Positions 1 to 7,124 of a stretch of DNA of 64,000 nucleotides are shown piece by piece; the first letter of the stretch is position 1, and the number at the start of each line of letters is the position of its first letter. Source of the stretch: Actinokineospora auranticolor (lineage in GTDB: Bacteria > Actinomycetota > Actinomycetes > Mycobacteriales > Pseudonocardiaceae); the NCBI RefSeq assembly GCF_002934265.1, contig NZ_PTIX01000023.1, forward strand, positions 45,597-109,596. The letters are read 5' to 3'. Both the position numbers and the translations under genes were made by a program. The notes below the pieces were generated by a model. It did no database searches. It worked only from the letters and a program-made list of their open reading frames with translations, and was not told the origin of the DNA.

Positions 1-21
1 GCGGGTCGTCCCGCAGGGCGG

Positions 22-1500
22 TCACGCGTGACCCCAGTTCATTCCCACGGCGCGCTCGGCGACCATGAGGACCGGCAGGGTGGTCGTGGCGCGGGAACTC
101 ACGGGGAACACCGAGGCATCAATGACCACCAAGTCGGCCACGCCGTGCACGCGGCAGCGCTCGTCGACCACCCCACCGGGGCCCATTCGGCAGGTGCCGA
201 CAGGGTGGTTGTAGGTGCCGACCACGGCGCGGACGGCGTCTTCCAGGCCGCTCGCGGCGATGGCGGGTCCAGGCACGAGTTCGGCGACCAGGATCTCGGC
301 CAGCGGCGTGCTCTCGGCCAAGCGCCAGATCACCCGTGCACCGTCGACGACGCGTCTGACGTCTTCGGGATCTCGGTAAACACCGGTGTCGATGACCGGC
401 GGGTCGCCGATCTCGCGTGACCGCAGGCGCACCGAGCCGGTTGACCGCGGCGCGACGAGACCGGCGGTCATGCGGAAGTCGTAGCCCGTGGGGTGGTGCC
501 CTTCTTGTGTCTGGGTGGGAGACGTGGCGACAGCGTGTATGTGGATGTCCGCGTCGGGTTCGGCCGGATCGGTCTTGAGGGTGAGCATGGTGCGCAGCGG
601 CGCTTGCGGTTCATCGTGCTGTTCGGCCGTGGCGGCGTAGACCACTGCCGTTGTGGGGTGTTCCTTGAGGTTCGCGCCTACCGCCGGGTTGTCGACTACT
701 ACGTCGATTCCGACGTCCTTCAGGTGCTCGGCAGGGCCGATGCCTGAGCGCATCAGGATGGTCGGTGTGTTGTAAGAGCCTGCGGACAGCACTACCTGTC
801 GTGCGGGGATGACTTCACCCGAGGTGAGCCGCACGCCCGTCGCGCGATTGCCTTGAACGACAACGGAGTGGACTTCCGTACCCGCGCGGATCTCCAGGTT
901 CGGCCGGTCATCGACGTCCGACAGGTACACCAGGGCAGCGTTGTGACGGATGCCATCGACCTGGTTGAGAGGCGTAAGACCCGCTCCGACGGCATATGGG
1001 GCGTTGAGGTCGTCCACGAGCGGATAGCCGGTCGTCTCGCAGGCAGCCAAGAAGCGCTCTTGCGAGTCAGTCAGCTCTTTCCTGCTATAGCGCCGGATTG
1101 GGGTCTTGCCACGAGCGGGCGGATCGTCTGGGTGGCGTTCGAGGGACTCGTAGGTCGGCAGCACCTTGTGCCACGACCAATCCGGCATCCCCCAGGCGTC
1201 GTGGTCGACGGGTCTGCCGCGCAGCGTGACGCAGTAATTCACCGCGGTCGAGCCGCCGATGACCTTGCCGCGCCGGAGCGGGAAGGAAACTCCGTAGTCC
1301 AGCGGTTCGCTGGCGTACTCCCAGTCGGCGGTGCGCGGTATGCCGAAGCCGTCGACCAGTTCTTCTGGCCACTGCTCGGCAGCGCCGTAGTAGGGCCCGG
1401 CCTCGAGCAGCAGGACCGTGCGCTTCGGATCATCAGCGAGCCGGGAAGCCACTACGCATCCCCCAGCTCCTCCCCCAACGATGACCACATCGTGTGTCAT
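22..1500 (-). CDS. GMC-family FAD-dependent oxidoreductase
   Basis: A 492-residue protein of the glucose-methanol-choline oxidoreductase family, which oxidises alcohols with FAD. The N-terminal dinucleotide-binding motif VGGGAGG lies at residues 8-14, and the family signature around RGKVIGGSTAVN is near residues 77-90. Near the C-terminus is NHPVGTCRMG, which holds the first catalytic His. The second active-site position is odd: where relatives have an NxNxP-type sequence with the catalytic Asn, this protein reads RATTTLP, so the Asn appears to be Thr. The substrate cannot be told. It is transcribed away from the TetR gene that begins 170 bp upstream, which may control it. The family call is firm and the physiological role is unknown. 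Confidence 0.9.
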   Translation of the reverse strand: MTHDVVIVGGGAGGCVVASRLADDPKRTVLLLEAGPYYGAAEQWPEELVDGFGIPRTADWEYASEPLDYGVSFPLRRGKVIGGSTAVNYCVTLRGRPVDHDAWGMPDWSWHKVLPTYESLERHPDDPPARGKTPIRRYSRKELTDSQERFLAACETTGYPLVDDLNAPYAVGAGLTPLNQVDGIRHNAALVYLSDVDDRPNLEIRAGTEVHSVVVQGNRATGVRLTSGEVIPARQVVLSAGSYNTPTILMRSGIGPAEHLKDVGIDVVVDNPAVGANLKEHPTTAVVYAATAEQHDEPQAPLRTMLTLKTDPAEPDADIHIHAVATSPTQTQEGHHPTGYDFRMTAGLVAPRSTGSVRLRSREIGDPPVIDTGVYRDPEDVRRVVDGARVIWRLAESTPLAEILVAELVPGPAIAASGLEDAVRAVVGTYNHPVGTCRMGPGGVVDERCRVHGVADLVVIDASVFPVSSRATTTLPVLMVAERAVGMNWGHA

Positions 1501-1519
1501 GGACGCACGCTAACACATA

Positions 1520-1537
1520 AGTGCGATCGATCGTGCG
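1520..1537. promoter_or_regulatory. Possible TetR operator between divergent genes
   Basis: The short gap between the GMC oxidoreductase and the TetR gene contains the palindrome CGATCGATCG (1524-1533), flanked by imperfectly symmetrical sequence. TetR proteins usually bind palindromes in such divergent intergenic regions. Support is only symmetry and location. Confidence 0.25.
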
Positions 1538-1669
1538 GTTATTTTGGCAGGGTGGATCCGGCGGTTGTACCGGCGGAAATCGACGAAACCGCCGCGTCAC
1601 CGGTGGTCACGTACCATCTGTCCAGGTCCGGGTGGGCACCCCGGACGCGACTTGCGCTGAGAGTGGCTG

Positions 1670-2311
1670 ATGACCGAGGCACGGGTGGACGGGCGCGTCC
1701 AACGCGGGAACCACACGCGCGGGCTCATCCTGGCGCGTGCGGTGGAGATCGCGTCCGTCGAGGGCTTGGCGAGCTTGTCGCTGGGTCGGCTGTCGACCGA
1801 CCTGCACCTGAGCAAGAGCGGCGTCTTCGGGCTTTTCGGCTCCAAGGAGGAGCTGCAACTGGCCACCATCGACGCCGCCACCAAAATCTACATCGACACG
1901 GTCGTCGTCCCGGTCATGGACCTGTCCCCCGGGCTGGCGAAGGTGTGGCGGCTGTGCGTGAGCTGGCTGGACTACTCGCGCGGGCGGGTGTTCCCCGGCG
2001 GGTGCTTCTTCTACGCGGTGGCCGCGGAGTTCGACGCCCAGCCCGGGCGGGTGCGCGAGACCATCGTGGCCCTGTCCGCGCGGTGGGCGCGGCTGGTGGA
2101 GAAGCTGATCGACCAGGCGCGCGCGGTCGGCGAGATCAAGGAGGAGGTGGAGACCGCGCAGTTGGGCTTCGAATTGGTGGCGTTCATGGAGACGGCCAAC
2201 GCGTATTCGGTGCTCAACGACGACGTGTCGGTCTACCGCCGCTCGCGTACTGCCATCCGATCCCTACTACGGCACGCCGCGTCCGATCCGGCACTGGTAC
2301 CGCAGGACTAG
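1670..2311 (+). CDS. TetR/AcrR-family transcriptional regulator
   Basis: A 213-residue one-component repressor. The N-terminal helix-turn-helix spans roughly residues 17-60 and includes the recognition segment LSKSGVFGLFGSKEEL, a typical TetR motif. The C-terminal ligand-binding and dimer domain is helical and of a common actinobacterial type. The ribosome-binding site in front of the ATG is weak (GAGAG). It is divergent from the GMC oxidoreductase, its most likely target, and lies upstream of the sulfur operon. That operon has its own promoter and leader, so there is no strong reason to make this TetR its regulator. The ligand is unknown. Confidence 0.9.
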   Translation: MTEARVDGRVQRGNHTRGLILARAVEIASVEGLASLSLGRLSTDLHLSKSGVFGLFGSKEELQLATIDAATKIYIDTVVVPVMDLSPGLAKVWRLCVSWLDYSRGRVFPGGCFFYAVAAEFDAQPGRVRETIVALSARWARLVEKLIDQARAVGEIKEEVETAQLGFELVAFMETANAYSVLNDDVSVYRRSRTAIRSLLRHAASDPALVPQD

Positions 2312-2426
2312 CGCGCTCCCCTACCAGCACTATCCGCGCCAAGACAGTCCCAGACCGGCAACTTCCCCGTATCGAGGCATTCCCGAAGCCGCCCCTTCCC
2401 ACCGGGTGGACGCGCGACGCCCCCGG

Positions 2427-2455
2427 TTGACCCTCCACGATCTCGGTGTTCGGAT
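2427..2455 (+). promoter_or_regulatory. Candidate sigma-A promoter of the sulfur operon
   Basis: TTGACC (2427-2432) is separated by 17 bp from TCGGAT (2450-2455). Transcription would start about 7 nt after the -10 element, which is exactly at the GTG of the leader peptide at 2462. The leader would then be translated from a leaderless transcript, which fits the fact that the only SD-like sequence (AGAGG) is too close to that GTG to act. The -35 is good and the -10 is weak at its second position. Confidence 0.45.
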
Positions 2456-2461
2456 AGAGGC

Positions 2462-2548
2462 GTGTCCACGACCCGGCCAGGCCACCCGCTGACCCGGCGC
2501 AGGCACGTCGACTTCGTCCGCGTCTGCAGCCAGGGCTGTCCGCGCTGA
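2462..2548 (+). CDS. Cys-containing regulatory leader peptide of the sulfur operon
   Basis: A 28-codon ORF starts at GTG 2462 and stops at TGA 2546-2548. Its C-terminal half reads LTRRRHVDFVRVCSQGCPR. This is the layout of the actinobacterial 'putative leader peptide' family found upstream of sulfur-metabolism genes: an LTRRRHVD core followed by a Cys near the C-terminus. The two Cys codons are TGC 2525-2527 and TGT 2537-2539, the latter three codons before the stop. The ORF ends 48 nt before the sfnG start. Ribosome stalling at the Cys codons when cysteinyl-tRNA is scarce is the likely sensor for sulfur starvation. The match to the family is seen directly; the mechanism is inferred. It is too short for ordinary gene callers. 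Confidence 0.8.
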   Translation: MSTTRPGHPLTRRRHVDFVRVCSQGCPR

Positions 2549-2593
2549 ACTCTCCCCCACCGACGGTTCCGCCCACGGCCGACCCGGGAGTTC
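2547..2593 (+). promoter_or_regulatory. RNA helix burying the sfnG ribosome-binding site
   Basis: GAACTCTC (2547-2554), which begins inside the leader-peptide stop codon, can pair over eight consecutive positions (one G.U) with GGGAGTTC (2586-2593). The second arm contains the entire Shine-Dalgarno sequence GGGAG of sfnG. A ribosome stalled at the last Cys codon would cover the first arm and release the SD, while a ribosome that finishes the leader would let the helix form. Pairing is seen in the sequence; the regulatory model is inference. Confidence 0.55.
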
Positions 2594-2596
2594 GCC

Positions 2597-3706
2597 ATGC
2601 CCGTTCCACCGGATCCACTGAAGTTCGCCTACTGGGTGCCCAATGTCAGCGGCGGTCTCGTCGTCAGCGACATCGAGCAGCGCACCGACTGGTCCTACGA
2701 CTACAACCGCGAGCTGGCCGTGCTGGCCGAGGAGAACGGCTTCGAGTACGCGCTGAGCCAGGTCCGCTACATGGCCAGCTACGGGGCCGCCTTCCAGCAC
2801 GAGTCGACCAGCTTCAGCCTCGCGCTGCTGCTGGCCACGCGGCGCCTCAAGGTGATCGCGGCCGTGCACCCCGGCCTGTGGCACCCCGGGGTGCTGGCCA
2901 AGCTGATCACCACGGCCGACCACCTCTCCGGCGGGCGTGCCGCGGTGAACGTGGTGTCCGGTTGGTTCAAGGGCGAGTTCACGGCGTTGGGCGAGCCGTG
3001 GTTGGAGCACGACGAGCGCTACCGGCGGTCGGAGGAGTTCATCCGCGTGCTGCGCAAGAGCTGGACGGAGGACGACGCCGAGTTCGCGGGCGACTTCTAC
3101 CGGTTGCGCGGCTACGACCTCAAGCCCAAGCCGACCTCCACCCCGGAGGTCTTCCAAGGCGGCAACTCCACCGCCGCGCGGGCGATGGCGGGCCGGGTGT
3201 CCGACTGGTACTTCAGCAACGGCAAGGACTTCGACGGGGTCACCGAGCAGATCGCGGAGGTGAACACCTCGGCTCGGGCGCACGGCCGGACCGTCCGGTT
3301 CGGCCTCAACGGGTTCGTGATCGCCCGTGACACCGAGGCGGAGGCCCGGGAGACGCTGCGGGAGATCGTGGCGAAGGCGAACCCCGAGGCGGTGGGAGGG
3401 TTCCGGGATGCCGTGCGGCAGGCGGGTAGCTCTACCGGCGACGGTAAGGGCATGTGGGCAGACTCGTCGTTCGATGATCTGGTGCAGTACAACGACGGAT
3501 TCCGCACCAAGCTGATCGGGACACCGGAACAGATCGCGGAGCGGTTAGTGCGCTACCGCGCTCTTGGCGTCAACCTCGCCCTCTTGGGCTTCCTGCACTA
3601 CCACGAGGAAATCGAGTATTTCGGCAAAAACGTGCTGCCGATCGTGCGCGCCCTTGAGGCCGACGCCGACCGCAGCGCCGCTTCTCCTGAACCTCTTCGC
3701 GCGTGA
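2597..3706 (+). CDS. sfnG: FMNH2-dependent dimethylsulfone monooxygenase SfnG
   Basis: A 369-residue luciferase-like flavin monooxygenase that closely resembles SfnG, which uses FMNH2 and oxygen to cleave dimethylsulfone to methanesulfinate for sulfur assimilation. Characteristic stretches are FAYWVPNVSGGLVVSDIEQR at residues 10-29, AAVHPGLWHPGVLAK near residue 90, AAVNVVSGWFKGEF near residue 115 and FQGGNSTAARA near residue 190. The length is typical for the family. The ATG is preceded by GGGAG with a 6-nt spacer. It is the first enzyme gene of a three-gene operon (gaps of 21 and 19 bp) whose last gene supplies reduced flavin. Expression is probably governed by the leader peptide and helix just upstream. 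Confidence 0.9.
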   Translation: MPVPPDPLKFAYWVPNVSGGLVVSDIEQRTDWSYDYNRELAVLAEENGFEYALSQVRYMASYGAAFQHESTSFSLALLLATRRLKVIAAVHPGLWHPGVLAKLITTADHLSGGRAAVNVVSGWFKGEFTALGEPWLEHDERYRRSEEFIRVLRKSWTEDDAEFAGDFYRLRGYDLKPKPTSTPEVFQGGNSTAARAMAGRVSDWYFSNGKDFDGVTEQIAEVNTSARAHGRTVRFGLNGFVIARDTEAEARETLREIVAKANPEAVGGFRDAVRQAGSSTGDGKGMWADSSFDDLVQYNDGFRTKLIGTPEQIAERLVRYRALGVNLALLGFLHYHEEIEYFGKNVLPIVRALEADADRSAASPEPLRA

Positions 3707-3727
3707 CCCGCCACAGGAAGGCACGAG

Positions 3728-4939
3728 ATGACCACGACCAAGGCCGACTGGGCCCAGTCCTCCCCGACGACCCCTGCCGAGTGGCTGACACGCGCCGCCG
3801 AGGTGTCGGCACTGCTCGCCGTCGACGCTGTCGAGCGTGACCGTGAGGGGAAGACACCCCACGCGGAGGTTCGACTGCTCAAGGACTCGGGGTTGGTCAC
3901 GTTGCTCGGGCCGACTCGGCACGGCGGTGGGGGCCAGGACTGGCCTACCGCGTACCGGGTGGTCCGTGAGGTCGCCAAGGCCGACGGCTCCATCGGGCAA
4001 CTCCTCGGCTACCACTACCTGTGGTTCTGGGCCGCCCGCCTGGTGGGTACGTCCGAGCAGATCGAGGCGGTGGAGGAGCTGGCGACCACCAACCGGCTCT
4101 TCTTTGGTGGCGCGGTCAACCCCCGGGACGCGGATGTGACTATCCGCGACGAGGGAGACACCATCGTCTACAACGGGCACAAGTCGTTCTCCACCGGCAG
4201 CAAGGTCTCGGACCTCACGGTGCTCGAAGGCGTGTTGGAAGGCACCGACAAGCACATCTTCGCCATCGTGCCATCGGACATCGATGGCCTGACCTTCCAC
4301 GATGACTGGGACAACATCGGGCAGCGGCTCACGGAGTCGGGCGGTGTGACCATTTCCGACGTGCGCGTGCCGTGGGCGTCGGCGGCCGGGTACGTGGATA
4401 AGGAGTTCACGCCACGGGTCTACAACACGCTCAACGTGCCGACGATCCAGTTGGTGTTCGTCAACTTCTACCTCGGCATCGCGCGCGGCGCGTTGGAGAC
4501 CGCGCGGACCTACACCGCGCAGAAGTCGCGCTCTTGGCTGCACGGCGGCCACGAACGCGCGGTGGACGAACCGTACGTGCTCGACATCTATGGCGACTTC
4601 ACCGCCAAGCTGTGGGCGGTGGAGGCGTTGGCGGACCAGGTCGCGCAAGAGGGCCTGGCCATCCACCAGAGCCCCGACTTGGTGACCGAGCGCGAGCGCG
4701 GCGTGCACGAGGTGCGGGTCGCGGCGGTTAAGGCGCGGGCGACCGAGGTGGCGTTGGAGGTCACCGCAGGCGTGTTCGAGGTGACCGGCGCGCGGTCCAC
4801 GGCGGCGCGCGAAGGGCTCGACCGGTTCTGGCGCAACGTGCGCACGCATACGCTACACGACCCGGTGGCCTACAAGCGGCGGGAGGTCGGGGTGTTCGTG
4901 CTGCGCGACGAGGTCCCCGAGCCCACCTGGTACTCCTGA
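3728..4939 (+). CDS. DszC/SfnB-like acyl-CoA-dehydrogenase-fold flavin monooxygenase
   Basis: A 403-residue member of the acyl-CoA dehydrogenase superfamily in the subgroup of DszC and SfnB ('sulfur acquisition oxidoreductase'), flavin monooxygenases that act on organosulfur compounds rather than acyl-CoAs. The N-terminal helical domain covers about residues 1-130. The middle beta domain (130-245) contains NGHKSFSTGSKVSD, the flavin-contacting segment. The C-terminal four-helix domain ends RTHTLHDPVAYKRREVG, a typical DszC-group ending with the HDP motif. It is preceded by AGGAAGG and lies 21 bp after sfnG. Substrate is probably a sulfone, sulfoxide or thiophene-type compound; this cannot be fixed from sequence. 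Confidence 0.85.
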   Translation: MTTTKADWAQSSPTTPAEWLTRAAEVSALLAVDAVERDREGKTPHAEVRLLKDSGLVTLLGPTRHGGGGQDWPTAYRVVREVAKADGSIGQLLGYHYLWFWAARLVGTSEQIEAVEELATTNRLFFGGAVNPRDADVTIRDEGDTIVYNGHKSFSTGSKVSDLTVLEGVLEGTDKHIFAIVPSDIDGLTFHDDWDNIGQRLTESGGVTISDVRVPWASAAGYVDKEFTPRVYNTLNVPTIQLVFVNFYLGIARGALETARTYTAQKSRSWLHGGHERAVDEPYVLDIYGDFTAKLWAVEALADQVAQEGLAIHQSPDLVTERERGVHEVRVAAVKARATEVALEVTAGVFEVTGARSTAAREGLDRFWRNVRTHTLHDPVAYKRREVGVFVLRDEVPEPTWYS

Positions 4940-4958
4940 TCAACCCTGGAGGTTCTCC

Positions 4959-5498
4959 GTGTCCTCGATCGTCGTACTCTCCGGCAGCCCGTCGGCGAAG
5001 TCCCGGACGGCCGCGCTGGCCGAACACCTCGCCGACCGGCTCCGCCGCCACGGCCACTCCGTGCGGCTGGTCCGCGTGCGCGACCTGCCACCCCAGGCGC
5101 TCCTGCACGCCGACGTGGCGGACCCGGCGATCGTGGACGTGGTCACCGCGATCGAATCCGCAGACGGGGTCGTAGTGGCTTCGCCGGTGTACAAGGCTGC
5201 CTACAGCGGGCTCTTGAAGACCCTCTTGGACCTCTTACCGCAGTTCGCGTTGGCGGGTAAGACGGTGTTGCCGGTGCTCACCGGTGGCAGCCCTGCGCAT
5301 GTACTTGCGCTGGACTACGCGCTGCGGCCGGTGCTGACCTCGCTCGGAGCGCACCACGTGGTGCCGGGGTGGTTCGTGTTGGACAAGCACATCGAGGTGG
5401 GTCCGACGGGCGTTGTGGTGCACCCGGACTCGGAGACACCACTGCTGTCCGTTGTGGACACGTTCTCGGGGGTGCTGCGGGTACCGTTGGCGAGTTGA
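4959..5498 (+). CDS. ssuE: NAD(P)H-dependent FMN reductase, SsuE type
   Basis: A 179-residue flavodoxin-fold reductase. The phosphate-binding loop LSGSPSAKSRT is at residues 7-17 and the family motif SPVYKAAYSGLLKTLLDLL near residues 74-92 marks the SsuE/MsuE subgroup. It should provide FMNH2 to the two upstream monooxygenases. The start is a GTG with a good SD (CTGGAGG) six bases upstream and a 19-bp gap from the preceding stop. A strong hairpin follows the gene, so it appears to close the operon. The gene symbol is by family; whether it serves sulfonates as well as sulfones is not known. Confidence 0.88.
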   Translation: MSSIVVLSGSPSAKSRTAALAEHLADRLRRHGHSVRLVRVRDLPPQALLHADVADPAIVDVVTAIESADGVVVASPVYKAAYSGLLKTLLDLLPQFALAGKTVLPVLTGGSPAHVLALDYALRPVLTSLGAHHVVPGWFVLDKHIEVGPTGVVVHPDSETPLLSVVDTFSGVLRVPLAS

Positions 5499-5526
5499 CC
5501 CTTCCACCGCAGTTCATCGGTAGCCG

Positions 5527-5575
5527 TTGGGCCCGACGGTCGGTTGGCGGATCCGTTGACCGGCGTCGGGCCCAA
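5527..5575 (+). terminator. Hairpin terminator of the sulfur operon
   Basis: TTGGGCCCGACG (5527-5538) and CGTCGGGCCCAA (5564-5575) form a perfect 12-bp stem with a 25-nt loop that can itself pair further (GGTC/GACC). It starts 28 bp after the FMN reductase stop. There is no U-tract, as is usual in actinobacteria. Confidence 0.65.
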
Positions 5576-5621
5576 GCGCTCTCATGAGCGGCTGGTGTTC
5601 CGCAAGTCACTCGTTCGGGGC

Positions 5622-5630
5622 TGTGGACAA
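5622..5630 (-). promoter_or_regulatory. Single consensus DnaA box (TTGTCCACA)
   Basis: TGTGGACAA on the plus strand is the exact complement of TTGTCCACA, the preferred DnaA box of high-GC actinobacteria. It lies 41 bp upstream of the aminotransferase start. An isolated box may be chance or may allow DnaA to affect the nearby promoter. Confidence 0.3.
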
Positions 5631-5670
5631 CTTCGAGCGGCCCCGGCGGCCGCTCCGTAAAGTCATCGAC

Positions 5671-6771
5671 ATGCCACTTCTCGATCGCACCCTGCTGGGC
5701 CCCGGACCGTCCAACCCCTACCCGGAGGCCACCGCCGCGCTGTCCGCTCCCCTGCTCGGCCACCTCGACCCGGAGTTCCTGCGCGTGCTCGACGAGACCT
5801 GCGCGCGGCTGCGGCGCGCGTGGGGCACGGAGAACGCGCGCACGCTGCCGCTGTCCGGCACGGGGTCGATCGGCATGGAGGCGGCGTTCGCCAACTTCGC
5901 GCGCCCGGGCGACGTGGTCGTCGTCGGGGTGAACGGGCTCTTCGGCGAGCGCATGGTCGAGGTGGCGGGCCGCTACGGGGCCGAGGTCGTGCGCGTCGAC
6001 CACGACTGGGGCACACCGGTCGACACCGAGCGGGTGCTGGCCGCGCACCCGGAGCCGTCGATGGTGGCCGCGGTGCACGCCGAGACTTCAACCGGGGTGC
6101 GCAGCGACATCCGGGAACTGGCGCTGGCGGTGCACAAGCGCGACGAGCGGGCTCTTGTGCTGGCGGACTGCGTGACCTCGCTGGCGGGCATCGAGGTAGC
6201 GATCGACGCGTGGGACGTCGACATCGCGTACTCGGGCACGCAGAAGTGCCTCGGCGTGGCACCGGGCCTCGCCCCGTTCACGGTGTCACCGCGCGCGTGG
6301 GACCGGCGGGTGCCGCGCCCGCCGACCTGGTACCTCGACCTCAACCTGATCGGCGCCTACGTCGACGGCTCCAGCGGCGGGCGCACCTACCACCACACGG
6401 CACCGGTCGCGATGATCACCTCCCTGCACGCCGCCCTGGGCCGGATCCTGGACGAGGGCCTGGAAGCGGTGTGGGAGCGCCACCAGGCAGCGGGCGCGCG
6501 GCTGCACGAGGGCCTGGCCGAGCTGGGCCTGTCCCTGTTCGCCGCGGAGGGCTATCGGCTTCCGGAACTGACGACCGTGCGGGTTCCGGAAGGGGTGGAC
6601 TCGGCGAAGACCCGGGAAGCGCTGCTGACCGAGTACGGAATCGAGATCGGCGCGGGAGTCGGCGCCTTCGCGAGTTCGGTCTGGCGAATCGGGCTCATGG
6701 GCCACAACGCCCGCCCCGACCGGGTCGAGTTAGTACTCGGCGCGCTGGGACGGGTGCTGGGGAGGAGGTGA
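5671..6771 (+). CDS. Alanine-glyoxylate/serine-pyruvate-type aminotransferase
   Basis: A 366-residue class V PLP-dependent aminotransferase. The family pattern is clear: LGPGPSNPYPE at the N-terminus, GTGSIGMEAAFAN near residues 61-73, HAETSTGVRSDIRELA near residue 140, and the Schiff-base lysine in SGTQKCLG (K192). The chosen ATG begins MPLLDRTLLGPGPSN, which matches the usual N-terminus; an in-frame upstream ATG at 5584 would add 29 atypical residues. It is separated from the sulfur operon by a terminator and looks monocistronic. It probably interconverts glyoxylate/glycine, serine or alanine; the exact amino donor is uncertain. Confidence 0.88.
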   Translation: MPLLDRTLLGPGPSNPYPEATAALSAPLLGHLDPEFLRVLDETCARLRRAWGTENARTLPLSGTGSIGMEAAFANFARPGDVVVVGVNGLFGERMVEVAGRYGAEVVRVDHDWGTPVDTERVLAAHPEPSMVAAVHAETSTGVRSDIRELALAVHKRDERALVLADCVTSLAGIEVAIDAWDVDIAYSGTQKCLGVAPGLAPFTVSPRAWDRRVPRPPTWYLDLNLIGAYVDGSSGGRTYHHTAPVAMITSLHAALGRILDEGLEAVWERHQAAGARLHEGLAELGLSLFAAEGYRLPELTTVRVPEGVDSAKTREALLTEYGIEIGAGVGAFASSVWRIGLMGHNARPDRVELVLGALGRVLGRR

Positions 6772-7124
6772 CGCCTTTGATGCCGAAGAAGTCGGGCGAC
6801 GTCCGGAAGAGAGGTGAGTAGCGGGTTCGCCGAGGCTTGATGACGACTCCGACCGCAGAGCTCCTACCGCGCGGATATTGATTGCGGCAATGGTGGGGAA
6901 CCGAGGCTTCCAGCTATCCCGCACCTGACCGCAACGCTCTCCTTGCCGGAAGGGGCCCGCGAGCCGGAACGCGTCACACCCGCACGCGGAACTCGTCCAC
7001 CCTCAGTGCACCGCGCCATCGTCCTCGGCCAGCAAGGTGACCACCCGTGCCGCTACACCAGGCACGCGCCGCACCGGCAAGTCAGGGGCGGCAGGACTCC
7101 CGCTGGGTTGTGGGGCTGCGGTAG
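6772..7124. other. Gene-free interval before the repeat array
   Basis: No convincing gene. A short minus-strand open stretch at 7016-7093 ends DDGAVH before its stop and could be the tail of a decayed gene, but it shows no recognisable domain. No terminator-like stem was picked out after the aminotransferase. Confidence 0.4.
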
